Source: Hawksworthiomyces lignivorus (Eukaryota; Ascomycota; Sordariomycetes; Ophiostomatales; Ophiostomataceae). From it: 64,000 nucleotides of DNA. The position numbers and the translations under genes are program-made. A model generated the notes under the pieces. It ran no database searches. It saw only the letters and a list, made by a program, of their open reading frames with translations, and was not told the DNA's origin. Position 1 is the first letter of the stretch. Each line of letters opens with the position of its first letter. Shown here one piece after another: positions 1 through 8,547 of this stretch. The stretch is from positions 1,054,001 through 1,118,000 of the forward strand of contig NTMA01000001.1 in NCBI GenBank assembly GCA_002917075.1. Reading direction: 5' to 3'.

Positions 1-1
1 T

Positions 2-1723
2 GGAGATCAGAACGGGCATGCCCAGAACGGGAATGGTCAACAGTCGACGGGTAGTGACGTCATCCCGCCCGGGCCGCGTCCAGTTTGGAAGACGCCTTTT
101 CATGACCAAGCAGAGCCGGGCCAGATCCCGGATCCAGATGCCATCGCAGACCAACTACGCCAGTTCCAGCGCGGCATGACCGGCGTCAGCCTGATCGATG
201 CCTCTCAGCGCGAACTGTGGGCGACGGGCTACACATCCAACCGGGCGCGGCAGAACGTGGCCATCTACCTGGCGAAGCACCTGCACATCGACTGGCGCCT
301 CGGCGCCGAGTGGTACCAGATGCTGGCTGTCGACTACGACGTCTGCGCCAACTGGGGCAACTGGCAGTACAACGCCGGCGTGGGCAACGACCCCAAGGGC
401 GCCGGCCGCATCTTCAACCCCATCGTGCAGTCGTTCGACTACGACCCCGAGGGTCTCTACGTGCGCACCTGGCTGCCCGAGGTCGCCCGCCTGCAGGAGC
501 TGGAGCACGTCTTCCAGCCGGCCGTCGCCCCGATGGACGTTCAGTACAGGGCGGGGCTGTGCGGCCACCCCCTGGCGGCGCGTCCAGTGAAGCTGATTAG
601 CTACGACAAGCACCAGCCCAAGAAGAGAGGCAGCAACAAGGGCTCCGCAGGGGGTCAGCCCCAGCACAACGGCAGTGCTCGCCGGTCGCCTGGAAGCAGC
701 CGCTGGGCGAATGGTGGTGCCTCGAGTAGAATGCCTCGCGCCCGTCTCTCTTGGCCTACGCCGCCGCCGATGCTGCCGCCGCCACCGCCGGCAATGAATC
801 CTCCGATGCAACTTACGGATGTGCAGGGCATTGGATTTTTCCCTCCGCCGAATAGACAGTCGCCATGGAGAGGCAGGTCTCACAATCAAGGACAGGATAT
901 TGCCAACCAGATGTCAACTCTTATGTCACCGGAATCACAGGTGCAACCACCTACGCATCATCCTATGCGGCGGGACCCCCATCAGAGACAGAATTATAAC
1001 CAAAACCAGAATAGCAGTAGCCAGAACTATAATAATAATAATTACAGCTACCAGAACTACAACAACCAGAACTGCAACAATCAAAACTACAACAATCAAA
1101 ACTACAGCAATCAAAACTATAACAACGAGAGCTTTAATCAGGGCTGCAACGAGGGCTCCGACAATCAGAGCTACAACCAGTTCTACGACAACCAGAGCTA
1201 CAATAACCAGAGCTACAGTGACCAGAGCTATAACAATCAGCGCTATAACAACTGGAGTTACAGTAACGAAAACAATAATTATAGCAGCAATAACTGCCCG
1301 AATCTTTGTTGCCAGAACCGCAACAGCCAGGACCCCAATCAACAGAACTACAACCTCATGAATAACCAAGGGTTTGATGGAAGCAGCAGCAACAGCCGCG
1401 CTTCAGCAACGGCATCGAGTGGCTCACTGATCGTTGATGGCTCGTCGGGCTGTACACAACAAGCCCAAGCTTATCAAGGCCTGCCAGATCCTAGCATTCA
1501 GAACATTCATCTGGTTTCTTCTGGTGTGAACAACGGAGCCGAGAATGGTGAAATCCAGAACAGCGAACGCATGAACGGCGAACAAGAGACCAGAGAATGC
1601 GAGAGCGGAAATGAGCAAAGCCAACAAGATGGTGATGATACGATTCACGTGGAACATCGAGTATTCCGGGCAAAGGAAAAGACGGAATCCGAGGGCAGTA
1701 GTCGAAGGTCCCGATCAATATAA
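2..1723 (+). CDS. cry: Cry-DASH cryptochrome/photolyase, 3' part (5' end outside window)
   Basis: The frame is open from base 2 to the TAA at 1721-1723, giving 573 visible residues without the N-terminus. Roughly residues 45-195 match the C-terminal FAD-binding helical part of the photolyase/cryptochrome family: the visible segments TGYTSNRARQNVA, DWRLGAEW, DYDVCANWGNWQY and AGVGNDP are characteristic of the Cry-DASH branch. Members of this family bind FAD and a folate antenna and act as blue-light receptors or repair cyclobutane dimers in single-stranded DNA. After the fold comes a long low-complexity extension: a Pro-rich stretch (about 220-270), then about 100 residues of NYN/QNYN-type Asn, Gln and Tyr repeats (about 330-435), then a Ser-, Glu- and Asn-rich end. 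The tail is longer and more prion-like than the fold requires. The family call is firm; the role of the tail is unknown. Confidence 0.9.
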   Translation, partial: GDQNGHAQNGNGQQSTGSDVIPPGPRPVWKTPFHDQAEPGQIPDPDAIADQLRQFQRGMTGVSLIDASQRELWATGYTSNRARQNVAIYLAKHLHIDWRLGAEWYQMLAVDYDVCANWGNWQYNAGVGNDPKGAGRIFNPIVQSFDYDPEGLYVRTWLPEVARLQELEHVFQPAVAPMDVQYRAGLCGHPLAARPVKLISYDKHQPKKRGSNKGSAGGQPQHNGSARRSPGSSRWANGGASSRMPRARLSWPTPPPMLPPPPPAMNPPMQLTDVQGIGFFPPPNRQSPWRGRSHNQGQDIANQMSTLMSPESQVQPPTHHPMRRDPHQRQNYNQNQNSSSQNYNNNNYSYQNYNNQNCNNQNYNNQNYSNQNYNNESFNQGCNEGSDNQSYNQFYDNQSYNNQSYSDQSYNNQRYNNWSYSNENNNYSSNNCPNLCCQNRNSQDPNQQNYNLMNNQGFDGSSSNSRASATASSGSLIVDGSSGCTQQAQAYQGLPDPSIQNIHLVSSGVNNGAENGEIQNSERMNGEQETRECESGNEQSQQDGDDTIHVEHRVFRAKEKTESEGSSRRSRSI

Positions 1724-2690
1724 CCGGTCCACTCTATCATGTTGAGATCTCTTGAGAGATATGACCAGTGTCATGGCTCCAACCCGTCCTCTCTTCTTCT
1801 AATGGTTGTATTATTATTACCACTGTTCTCTCCTTGCCCATTTTGGGGCTTAATGTCTTTTGGTCTTTTCACTTTCTTTTTTTTTCTACCACGCAACAAC
1901 TTTGCTCTTTCTTGGATACCCTATAGACTTTTTATTTCTTTGGTTGTTTCTGCTTGGCGTTGGAATTTTTCGACATACGATGAGCGTCCGCTTCCACAAG
2001 CTAGGAGGCAGTATTCATCTAAACGCGTGAAACGTTTGAAACCCATGAGAGTTTTATACTACATCTATATGATCAATATGAACGCAAACTACCGCTAGAA
2101 TTAAGAATGACTGCAAGTCTCTTCTAGCTAGCGTTTTATACGACTGTTGCAAAGCTTTTGGATTTTGGATTTTGGAGTTTTTTTCCCCCGCCTTTGGGTT
2201 TCTTAATCTTTTGGTTATTGGGTCTTGGGTTACTGGGTCTTGGGTTACTGGGTCTTGGGTTACTGGGTATTGGGTTACTGGGTCTTGGGTTACTGGGTCT
2301 TGGGTTACTGGGTATTGGGTTTCTCGGGCTTGGGTTTCTTGGGGTTGGATAGAAAAAGATATAATATTTCTAAAGAAGCCAGCTCGCTGCTGTATCTTTA
2401 GATATAAAGTTGTGCTAGATATTCATAAGGCAGCTTTTTAGAGCTAGCAACAGAGAATATCTCTTTCATGATATCATGTGTTGTCCATCCTAGTGAGGCG
2501 TAGACTGTTCATAGTGATGCATCGCAAGAGATCTTGAAATCACTCGATCTTGGGGACAATTGAGAGACAGTGAGCTTATTTTTACTGGCAATTTCCATAC
2601 ATAACAGAGTATCTGCGAGGAACGGTGTTTCTCTCTTTAGCTCCTTCAATAGCCCAGACCAGACGCGTGCGATTTTGCCACTTAGGCCTC
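1724..2690. other. Intergenic region between Cry-DASH and TPR-CHAT genes
   Basis: These are the convergent 3' flanks of the Cry-DASH gene and the TPR-CHAT gene. The region is T-rich and contains the 15-bp minisatellite listed separately. A 119-codon ATG-started frame at 1739-2098 has no recognisable domain and lies where a 3' UTR is expected. Confidence 0.6.
2221..2340. repeat. 15-bp minisatellite, eight tandem units
   Basis: Eight head-to-tail 15-base units of the form GGTCTTGGGTTACTG fill this interval exactly. Two units carry a C-to-A change at the fourth base (one of these also ends in TTCTC), and the last unit is diverged; a degenerate partial unit lies just upstream. The plus strand is a regular array of G-triplets on a T-rich background. 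It lies between two convergent genes. The units read through as LGLLGLG-type peptides in one frame, which I take as a consequence of the repeat and not a protein. Confidence 0.95.
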
Positions 2691-5600
2691 CTACGGCCCA
2701 TAGTGAGCAAACGGCGCCCAATATAGCGGGAAGCCCAAGTCTTCCGCCCTTGCAGCTATTACTGCTTCCCGTAGCGCCGCTGCCACATCTACGTCTCGCC
2801 AACATGATGCTCTCTGCCCAAATAGATGCGAGTAAAACTTGTCGGCCACCTGCACGCAGACCCTATCGTTCGACGGCCACAGGCAGCCGATGACATGAGG
2901 AAAACCGGCTACCATAAAGCCGCTGACTACATGAATGACCTCATCGGATAACCGCTCAGCCTTATTCTGCGCGGTTGAGCACGCGGAGAGATAGGCCAGC
3001 TGGGCGCGCTGAAGATTAACCTCTGAGATCTTGCCGACTGTAAGCTTGTCCTGCACCGCACATGTTCCGGTGCTGCGGGCCTCATCCTCCTTTCCATCAT
3101 CATATTTTTCATCTTCGACCTCCAAAGGTGGTTGGAGATGTGCTTGCCTCTGCAATATCAACCCGCTGTTTGATGGGTTGATGTGGTCCATCAATCCATG
3201 GCAAGCGAAATGTGCGACAGAGCAGAGCGGCAGCTGCTTCAGCACATCGTCGACACTTGGTTGCTTCATATCTTTTGCTGTGATGTGTCCTTTAGCTCGC
3301 TCAAGCACAATTGATGTCTCTTTGCCGACGCCGCGAAGAGGAGGTAACTCTGATTGGTTCAAGCCGACTGGCGTCTCTGGCATGGATATTGTTAAGACCA
3401 TGCCGTCTGTCATCTCAACCGCCGAAGTTTGCTTTGCCCGCTTACGAGCATGAGCGAGTGTTTTGATTGAAGGGACATAAGATGAGATTGTTGTATGAAT
3501 TGCTGTTTCCTCTGAGCCACGTCGATGGTCCCCAGCTGCATGGAAAGGCAGCGAGCTGGCCACTCCACTTCCAATCCACCATATCCTCAGGAGACTGTCA
3601 TTGTTAGGTGACTGTTGCAAATCGCGAATGGCATTTACGATGGGCTTAACGCAAGTTTCCCAAAGCCATTTCAAGTAAACTAGGTGTTCTTCGTTTTTGG
3701 CTACTTTTTCTCTCCTCTTCCCAGCCCAGTCTTTGCTCAACCAAACTTTAGCTTCGCCAGAAGACAATTTTGGGAGACTGATGGTTTTCACCGTCGTAGG
3801 TGTTATTATTATGGCGTCACTTTGAAGCGCCGTAACATTAACAACCACGATGTTACCCCCATCAGCATGCTGACGATAGTCTGCAGCTGTCTGTTCTTGT
3901 GCAATTTGCTTCTGCAGATCTGTGGTAGACTGCGAAATCGTCGCCGGCATTTGCCTCTTCTCAACGCTTTTGCTGTCAAGCAACAAGCCGATGATTACAG
4001 CTCGGCCCGTTTCTAGATATTCGAGAGCTTCTTCAACTCGATTCTGCATCAGGAGGAGCGAACAGAGGTTGGCTGTCACGCCTGTGAAAGTCGATATAAC
4101 GTGTTGTTGATCATTTCGATCAAGAGCCTTGAGATTAACGGTGGGCAGCAGGTGAATAACGCCCTTTCCTATCTGCGCAGCGTCGTCGTACTTCTCTTGG
4201 AGGCAGAGGAATAAAATACAAAAAGCACCAGCCCGGATACGCCGAAACGGGTCTCCATGAGTGGTGTTCCATGCCTGGATTAGATACGTCGAAGATTCGT
4301 CGAGATCAGCAGGCGACTTGGTTTTTCTATGCCGAAGTTCAAGCCACACTCCGAGATTGTACAAGCGAGCTAGACGCTCCTTGTGGTCCACCGGCGTGGT
4401 TGTCAACGCCTGCCGGGCCACATCGATTGTTTCTTCTAGATCCTCGTCTGCCCCCGTCTTCTTGTAACGATTTCCGATCTTAGCGGCAAGATTGTTTAGA
4501 AAGACAGCGCGATCAGGATGATCAAGAGGCGCGGTTGCTACTGCCTGCCTGGTGATGCGGATGGCTTCTTCTAAGTCGTCCAGCATGCCGGTACGCTCGA
4601 AACGGTCTTCCAACTTGTTTCCTAAATTATTCAGACGAGCTGCCAAATCCGGGTGGTCTTGCGGGGCGGCGTCTACAGCTTCTTGGGCAACGTGAATAGC
4701 TTCTTCTAGATCTGTCGCTGCTTTGGTCCGTTCATAGCGCGTTTGCAGCATATTTGCTAGATTGCTGAGCCATGCTGCGTAATCCTGATCAGTTTTAGGT
4801 GTTGCTGCTACGGCTTCCCGAGCTGCACTGATTGCTTCTTCTAAGTTAGCCAAGATGCCGGTCCGCATGTAACGGGTTTGGAGTTTCGTTCCGAGATTGT
4901 TAAACCAAGTCCCGCGGTCCGGGTTGCCATCAGGAGTGGCATCCAGAGCATCTCGCTGCACATGAATTGCCTCTTCTAGATCAGTCCTGGTGCCATTTCG
5001 ATCGTAACGAGATTCAAGTTCTGATGCTAGGTTGTTCAACCTGCGTGCGCGGAGAGGACTGTCTCCGGGCGTAGCCGCAACCGCCAGCCGGCATAGACGG
5101 ACTGCTTCTTCAAGGTCGCCTATGTCTCCCTTTCTCTTGAATCGGTTTCCAAGCTTAGTTCCAAGATTATCCAAGACGATACCGTAGCTTGGGTGGCTGT
5201 TTGGTGTAATGGCCAATGCCTGCTGAGCCAAGCTAACGCCTTCTTCCAGATAGTCAATTTCTCCAGTCCGTTCATATGCGCTGTGAACTTTCAGTCCCAA
5301 GTTATTTAAACGCACTATGTGACTTGGATTCTCACAAGGAGTGGCCGCCACTGCTTCCCTCGATATCTTAATTGATTCTCTTAGGTCGCGTATGTCGCCC
5401 TGTGTTTTATATCGGAGTTCGAGCTTGTCTGCCAAGTTATCCAGTCTGATTGCACGTCTAGGGTAGCTGTAGGGTGTGGCCTTCACTGCTTGTTGTGACA
5501 CGCGGATTGCTTCTTCCAAATCGGTGGCTTCGCCAAATTCTTTATACCGGCTTTCAAGCTTGGTCCCGAGATTATTTAGGCAAGCAGCACGGTCAGGATG

Positions 5601-6197
5601 TTGCTCGTCAAGGCTGAGCGTGGCTGCTACTGCATCCCGGGCCATGATAATTGCTTCATGGAGGTCGGCGATGTCTTTTGTCTTTTCATACCGGGATTCG
5701 AGCTTGTTCCTAAGATTCGTTAAAACTTTTGCGCGGTCAGGGTCGTTGCCTGGCGAGACTTTGGTTACTTGGCGGGCTATGCTGATTGCCTCTTCCAGAT
5801 CGGCAAGCGCTCCAGTTCGCTTATACCGGTTTCCAAGCTTGTTCGCAAGGTTGTTCAAACAGATTGGAATGATCGGGTGGTTGCCAACATCAAAGGCTGC
5901 TGCCACAGCCTGCCGAGCCACGCTGGCTGCTTCTTCGAGGTCGGCAACATCTTCAGTCTCTTCGTATCGGGCTTCTAGCTTATTTCCCAGCTCATTTAAA
6001 CAAGCAGCGCGCTCGAGGTGGTCGTCCAATGGACAAGCTGCCACATCCTGTCGAAGAAGCTTGATTTCTTTGTCTAGACCTGAAGGTGTCGCGGTGCCGT
6101 TCTGTCGATTCGTATTGTTCCCAGTCCATCCCGTCAACTTTTTCCACACCGAGCGCCCTTGAGTTTTCTTTGTCCCCCCTTCAGTAATTCGGGCCAT
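2691..6197 (-). CDS. TPR-CHAT protein: tetratricopeptide array with caspase-like CHAT protease domain
   Basis: A single uninterrupted 1168-residue frame starts at an ATG at 6197. Residues about 65-655 hold thirteen consecutive TPR-like units of about 45 residues, each of the form xLNNLGxKLExRYxRTGxxxDLEEAI followed by an A-rich helix. The C-terminal third (about 830-1168) is a CHAT domain: FACHG places the catalytic His at residue 1000, LSACST the catalytic Cys at residue 1073, and the ending PLYWAPF is typical. CHAT is a clan CD, caspase-like peptidase domain; TPR-CHAT proteins in fungi have NLR-like architecture, and bacterial TPR-CHAT is the protease of the gRAMP system. Dyad and frame are intact, so it is probably active. 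It diverges from a 284-residue orphan whose ATG lies 981 bases away. A role as ligand-sensing protease is inference. Confidence 0.92.
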   Translation of the reverse strand: MARITEGGTKKTQGRSVWKKLTGWTGNNTNRQNGTATPSGLDKEIKLLRQDVAACPLDDHLERAACLNELGNKLEARYEETEDVADLEEAASVARQAVAAAFDVGNHPIIPICLNNLANKLGNRYKRTGALADLEEAISIARQVTKVSPGNDPDRAKVLTNLRNKLESRYEKTKDIADLHEAIIMARDAVAATLSLDEQHPDRAACLNNLGTKLESRYKEFGEATDLEEAIRVSQQAVKATPYSYPRRAIRLDNLADKLELRYKTQGDIRDLRESIKISREAVAATPCENPSHIVRLNNLGLKVHSAYERTGEIDYLEEGVSLAQQALAITPNSHPSYGIVLDNLGTKLGNRFKRKGDIGDLEEAVRLCRLAVAATPGDSPLRARRLNNLASELESRYDRNGTRTDLEEAIHVQRDALDATPDGNPDRGTWFNNLGTKLQTRYMRTGILANLEEAISAAREAVAATPKTDQDYAAWLSNLANMLQTRYERTKAATDLEEAIHVAQEAVDAAPQDHPDLAARLNNLGNKLEDRFERTGMLDDLEEAIRITRQAVATAPLDHPDRAVFLNNLAAKIGNRYKKTGADEDLEETIDVARQALTTTPVDHKERLARLYNLGVWLELRHRKTKSPADLDESSTYLIQAWNTTHGDPFRRIRAGAFCILFLCLQEKYDDAAQIGKGVIHLLPTVNLKALDRNDQQHVISTFTGVTANLCSLLLMQNRVEEALEYLETGRAVIIGLLLDSKSVEKRQMPATISQSTTDLQKQIAQEQTAADYRQHADGGNIVVVNVTALQSDAIIITPTTVKTISLPKLSSGEAKVWLSKDWAGKRREKVAKNEEHLVYLKWLWETCVKPIVNAIRDLQQSPNNDSLLRIWWIGSGVASSLPFHAAGDHRRGSEETAIHTTISSYVPSIKTLAHARKRAKQTSAVEMTDGMVLTISMPETPVGLNQSELPPLRGVGKETSIVLERAKGHITAKDMKQPSVDDVLKQLPLCSVAHFACHGLMDHINPSNSGLILQRQAHLQPPLEVEDEKYDDGKEDEARSTGTCAVQDKLTVGKISEVNLQRAQLAYLSACSTAQNKAERLSDEVIHVVSGFMVAGFPHVIGCLWPSNDRVCVQVADKFYSHLFGQRASCWRDVDVAAALREAVIAARAEDLGFPLYWAPFAHYGP

Positions 6198-7178
6198 GTT
6201 AGGCTAAGCGCTTTCAGAAGAGTGAAGCGTCAAACACTGAAGGTGAACCACTGATGCAGGGACCCAGAACTTATTGTCTCGGAAAAAAAAAAGAGGAAGC
6301 AAGATGTCAATATCAAATTTAATTACACGATGCCAGAATTGTACAGTTTGTTCCAAGTTTCGTATCTTTCTTTGATAGTTTAATATTCCTCGCCCAGACT
6401 TGCTTCGACACTCCTGTCAGATGCGTCTGCGGATGTCAGGCGCAGCAATCTCAAGCGTATTCCAATGAAACCGATCCTAACATCTTCAACCAATAACAAC
6501 TATGGTCGGCCCGCACCGCAACTCCTAACGACTTTGAGAGCAAGGCTAATCTTCCCTTACGAGTGTCCTCAACCACAATAACCTGAGATGGTTATTCCCG
6601 GCTAGTAAGCATCAGTCTAGGTCAGTCTTCTGTGTGGCCAGTTGGGCCCAAGGCTGACAGCCATTGCAGCCTAGTTCTCGTCGCATTTGTTACAGTGGCT
6701 GTGGCAACAGAGCAAAGGCAATTTACAGCCTGGACGTACACATCATTTGAATCTTCGTCGGAAAAGAGGGGTTTCAACGCCCGATCATTCCCCGCCATCC
6801 CCTCCGTTTCGAAGCGCGTGGGTGTCTCGAATTTTCCATATATGCTTGCGTACGCGTAAATTGAGCACTTCCCTGCCTCTTTCCAGGCACTGCCCCTCTT
6901 CCAGACAGGAGGCAGCAAAGGGCCTGAATGCTGCGCCGCGAATATGATTCGCACAGAAGCGACCCCAAAGTGTCGAAATGTGTGTTTGCAGCCTGGGCTA
7001 GAATCGTCGCCAATCGGGTTCCGCCCCCTTGGCCGCAAATAAGGTCAAGATAGGCGCTGCCTCATTTGACATTTCTTTTCCTATAAGATGCACTGCGCCG
7101 CCGCTTGTGGTCGATAGCCAGGCCCCCAATTCTCCTCTTCTTCCTCCACAGTTCTATGGTCATCCAATCATACGCACA
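6198..7178. promoter_or_regulatory. Shared divergent promoter region of TPR-CHAT and the 284-aa orphan
   Basis: These 980 bases separate two ATGs that point away from each other, so they must hold both promoters. I see no conserved gene here. The frame of the downstream orphan stays open back to a TTG at 7029 but contains no ATG before 7179, so the region is leader, not coding. Specific transcription-factor sites cannot be assigned by eye. Confidence 0.5.
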
Positions 7179-8033
7179 ATGCAGCCGCTTTTCATTCCGC
7201 CTGGGTTTCTCCCGACAAATTTGGTCAAGGTCGGCAGCTTTACAACAAGCATCAAGAGACTCCTTGAAGACTATCATGTTCCGCAATGGCCCAGCCCGCT
7301 GGAGCATGCCGTTGTGCCTAACAATGAATATCTTATGTCGGCAGACGTAAAGCGCAAGGATAGCTTTAAGCTCGCTTTGACGTCATTTCTCTCGATTGAG
7401 TTCTCAAAGCGCAGTAGAAAGCAGCTCCATATCAGCGCCGAAAAGGTTGAGACGAGGACGCTCAACAACTCGACCCACTGGTTCGAGGAGGCGGCGGCCA
7501 TGGAAGACACGCGGCTTTGGCTCGAACGGTGCATTGATCATGACAGAGATGTATACATGATCGTGGGCTACTGCGCCCTAACGAACGCACAAGTCGCGGT
7601 TGATAGCTGGCAAGGGAAGAACATCGAGGGCCTCTTTAGAGTACCCTCCGGCACTATTGTGCCGATGGGCGACTACATCGATCCTGCAGTCGGGAACGGC
7701 CGCTATGAGAAGGATAGCAGACATTCCTCCTATGCCTTCAAGGGAGAACAGGTCTGCGCCGTTCAATACCGCAAAATGACTTTCAACTGGCTCTCGAGCC
7801 GCAATATCGCCAAGTCTCAACTCTCTAAGACTCGCTGGCTCTCTTTGGAAATGTCAAGAGGAGACGACGACGAAGAGGACATACTTGAAGCAAATTTAGA
7901 ATCGATAGATGTCGGGGATTCCAAAGGGGCATGGGAGACACACGAGTTGCCTGGTGGGTTAGTTCTCGCGTCTATAATAGACGACGAAGAAGAGGAGTCG
8001 GATTGGGTTTATTGCGAGACCATGCAAATTTGA
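7179..8033 (+). CDS. Orphan fungal protein, 284 aa, candidate gasdermin-like effector of the TPR-CHAT protease
   Basis: The first in-frame ATG is at 7179 with A at -3; the frame is open 150 bases further upstream but without an ATG. The 284-residue product is intronless. Visible features: a P-x-NLVKVG segment at about 12-19, an alternating hydrophobic/basic stretch at about 55-95 that looks like long beta strands, an amphipathic acidic helix at about 100-120, a VYMIVGYCALTNAQVAV core at about 125-141, then a hydrophilic C-terminus with very acidic runs at 229-233 and 268-274. There is no signal peptide or clear membrane helix. The N-terminal pattern recalls widespread fungal orphan proteins found beside NLR-like genes, and the two-part layout with a small acidic C-terminus resembles fungal gasdermin-like proteins, which are often encoded beside CHAT or subtilisin-like proteases. 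That family assignment is only a hypothesis; the gene itself is fairly secure. Confidence 0.7.
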   Translation: MQPLFIPPGFLPTNLVKVGSFTTSIKRLLEDYHVPQWPSPLEHAVVPNNEYLMSADVKRKDSFKLALTSFLSIEFSKRSRKQLHISAEKVETRTLNNSTHWFEEAAAMEDTRLWLERCIDHDRDVYMIVGYCALTNAQVAVDSWQGKNIEGLFRVPSGTIVPMGDYIDPAVGNGRYEKDSRHSSYAFKGEQVCAVQYRKMTFNWLSSRNIAKSQLSKTRWLSLEMSRGDDDEEDILEANLESIDVGDSKGAWETHELPGGLVLASIIDDEEEESDWVYCETMQI

Positions 8034-8547
8034 ATCTAAAAGATGATCCAAATTGTATGATAATCTGGAAAGTTGGTTATTATTGAGAGAATTGGAATAT
8101 CAAAGCAGTGATAAAGCTCAGATAACCAAGAAGTGACCAATCGTTCATGACTTAGGACTACATGCCTTGCCGAATCATTTATATCACCATTTTCTTTTTA
8201 CTTCTCTGCATCAGGTATCTATCAACTAGGACATATCCTAGGTTGGGCTGTCTGAGGCGCAGAGCACACACCGAGAACAGCGGCAAAACCATAAAAGACC
8301 ACTCGAGAGAGATTACATATCCATCAATAATTATTCCACTATTGAACATTCTTTTGTCTCGGTTTAGAAAGTATTTCCTTTAGCATAGTTTCGCATAGTT
8401 CAAATTCAAAGAAGGCAGATGAGGATTAATCTAATTTACACGTCGTTATCCCCCCCCCCAAAAAATTCAGTACCACTAATAATACCAGTCGAAGTTGGAA
8501 GCGATGGATAGTCGGCACGTGAATTTTTAGAGCAATCTCTTATGTCA
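8034..8547. other. Convergent 3' flank, no gene seen
   Basis: The interval lies between the stop of the 284-aa orphan and the stop of the helicase gene, which converge. It is AT-rich with a C homopolymer near 8450. A 73-codon ATG frame at 8162 with a hydrophobic start has no support. Confidence 0.5.

Noticed and set aside
819..1369. Long Thr/Ile- and Val-rich frames on both strands
   Set aside because: They are shadow readings of the Asn/Gln/Tyr repeats of Cry-DASH.
2158..2441. LGLLGLG-type and SWVTG-type repeat peptides
   Set aside because: Both arise from the 15-bp DNA repeat read in different frames; neither has other coding evidence.
7029..7178. N-terminal extension of the 284-aa orphan by 50 residues
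   Set aside because: The frame is open but begins at a TTG; the first ATG is 7179 and has a good context.
8162..8383. 73-codon ATG frame with hydrophobic start
   Set aside because: AT-rich 3' flank between convergent genes; no domain and no splice or promoter evidence.
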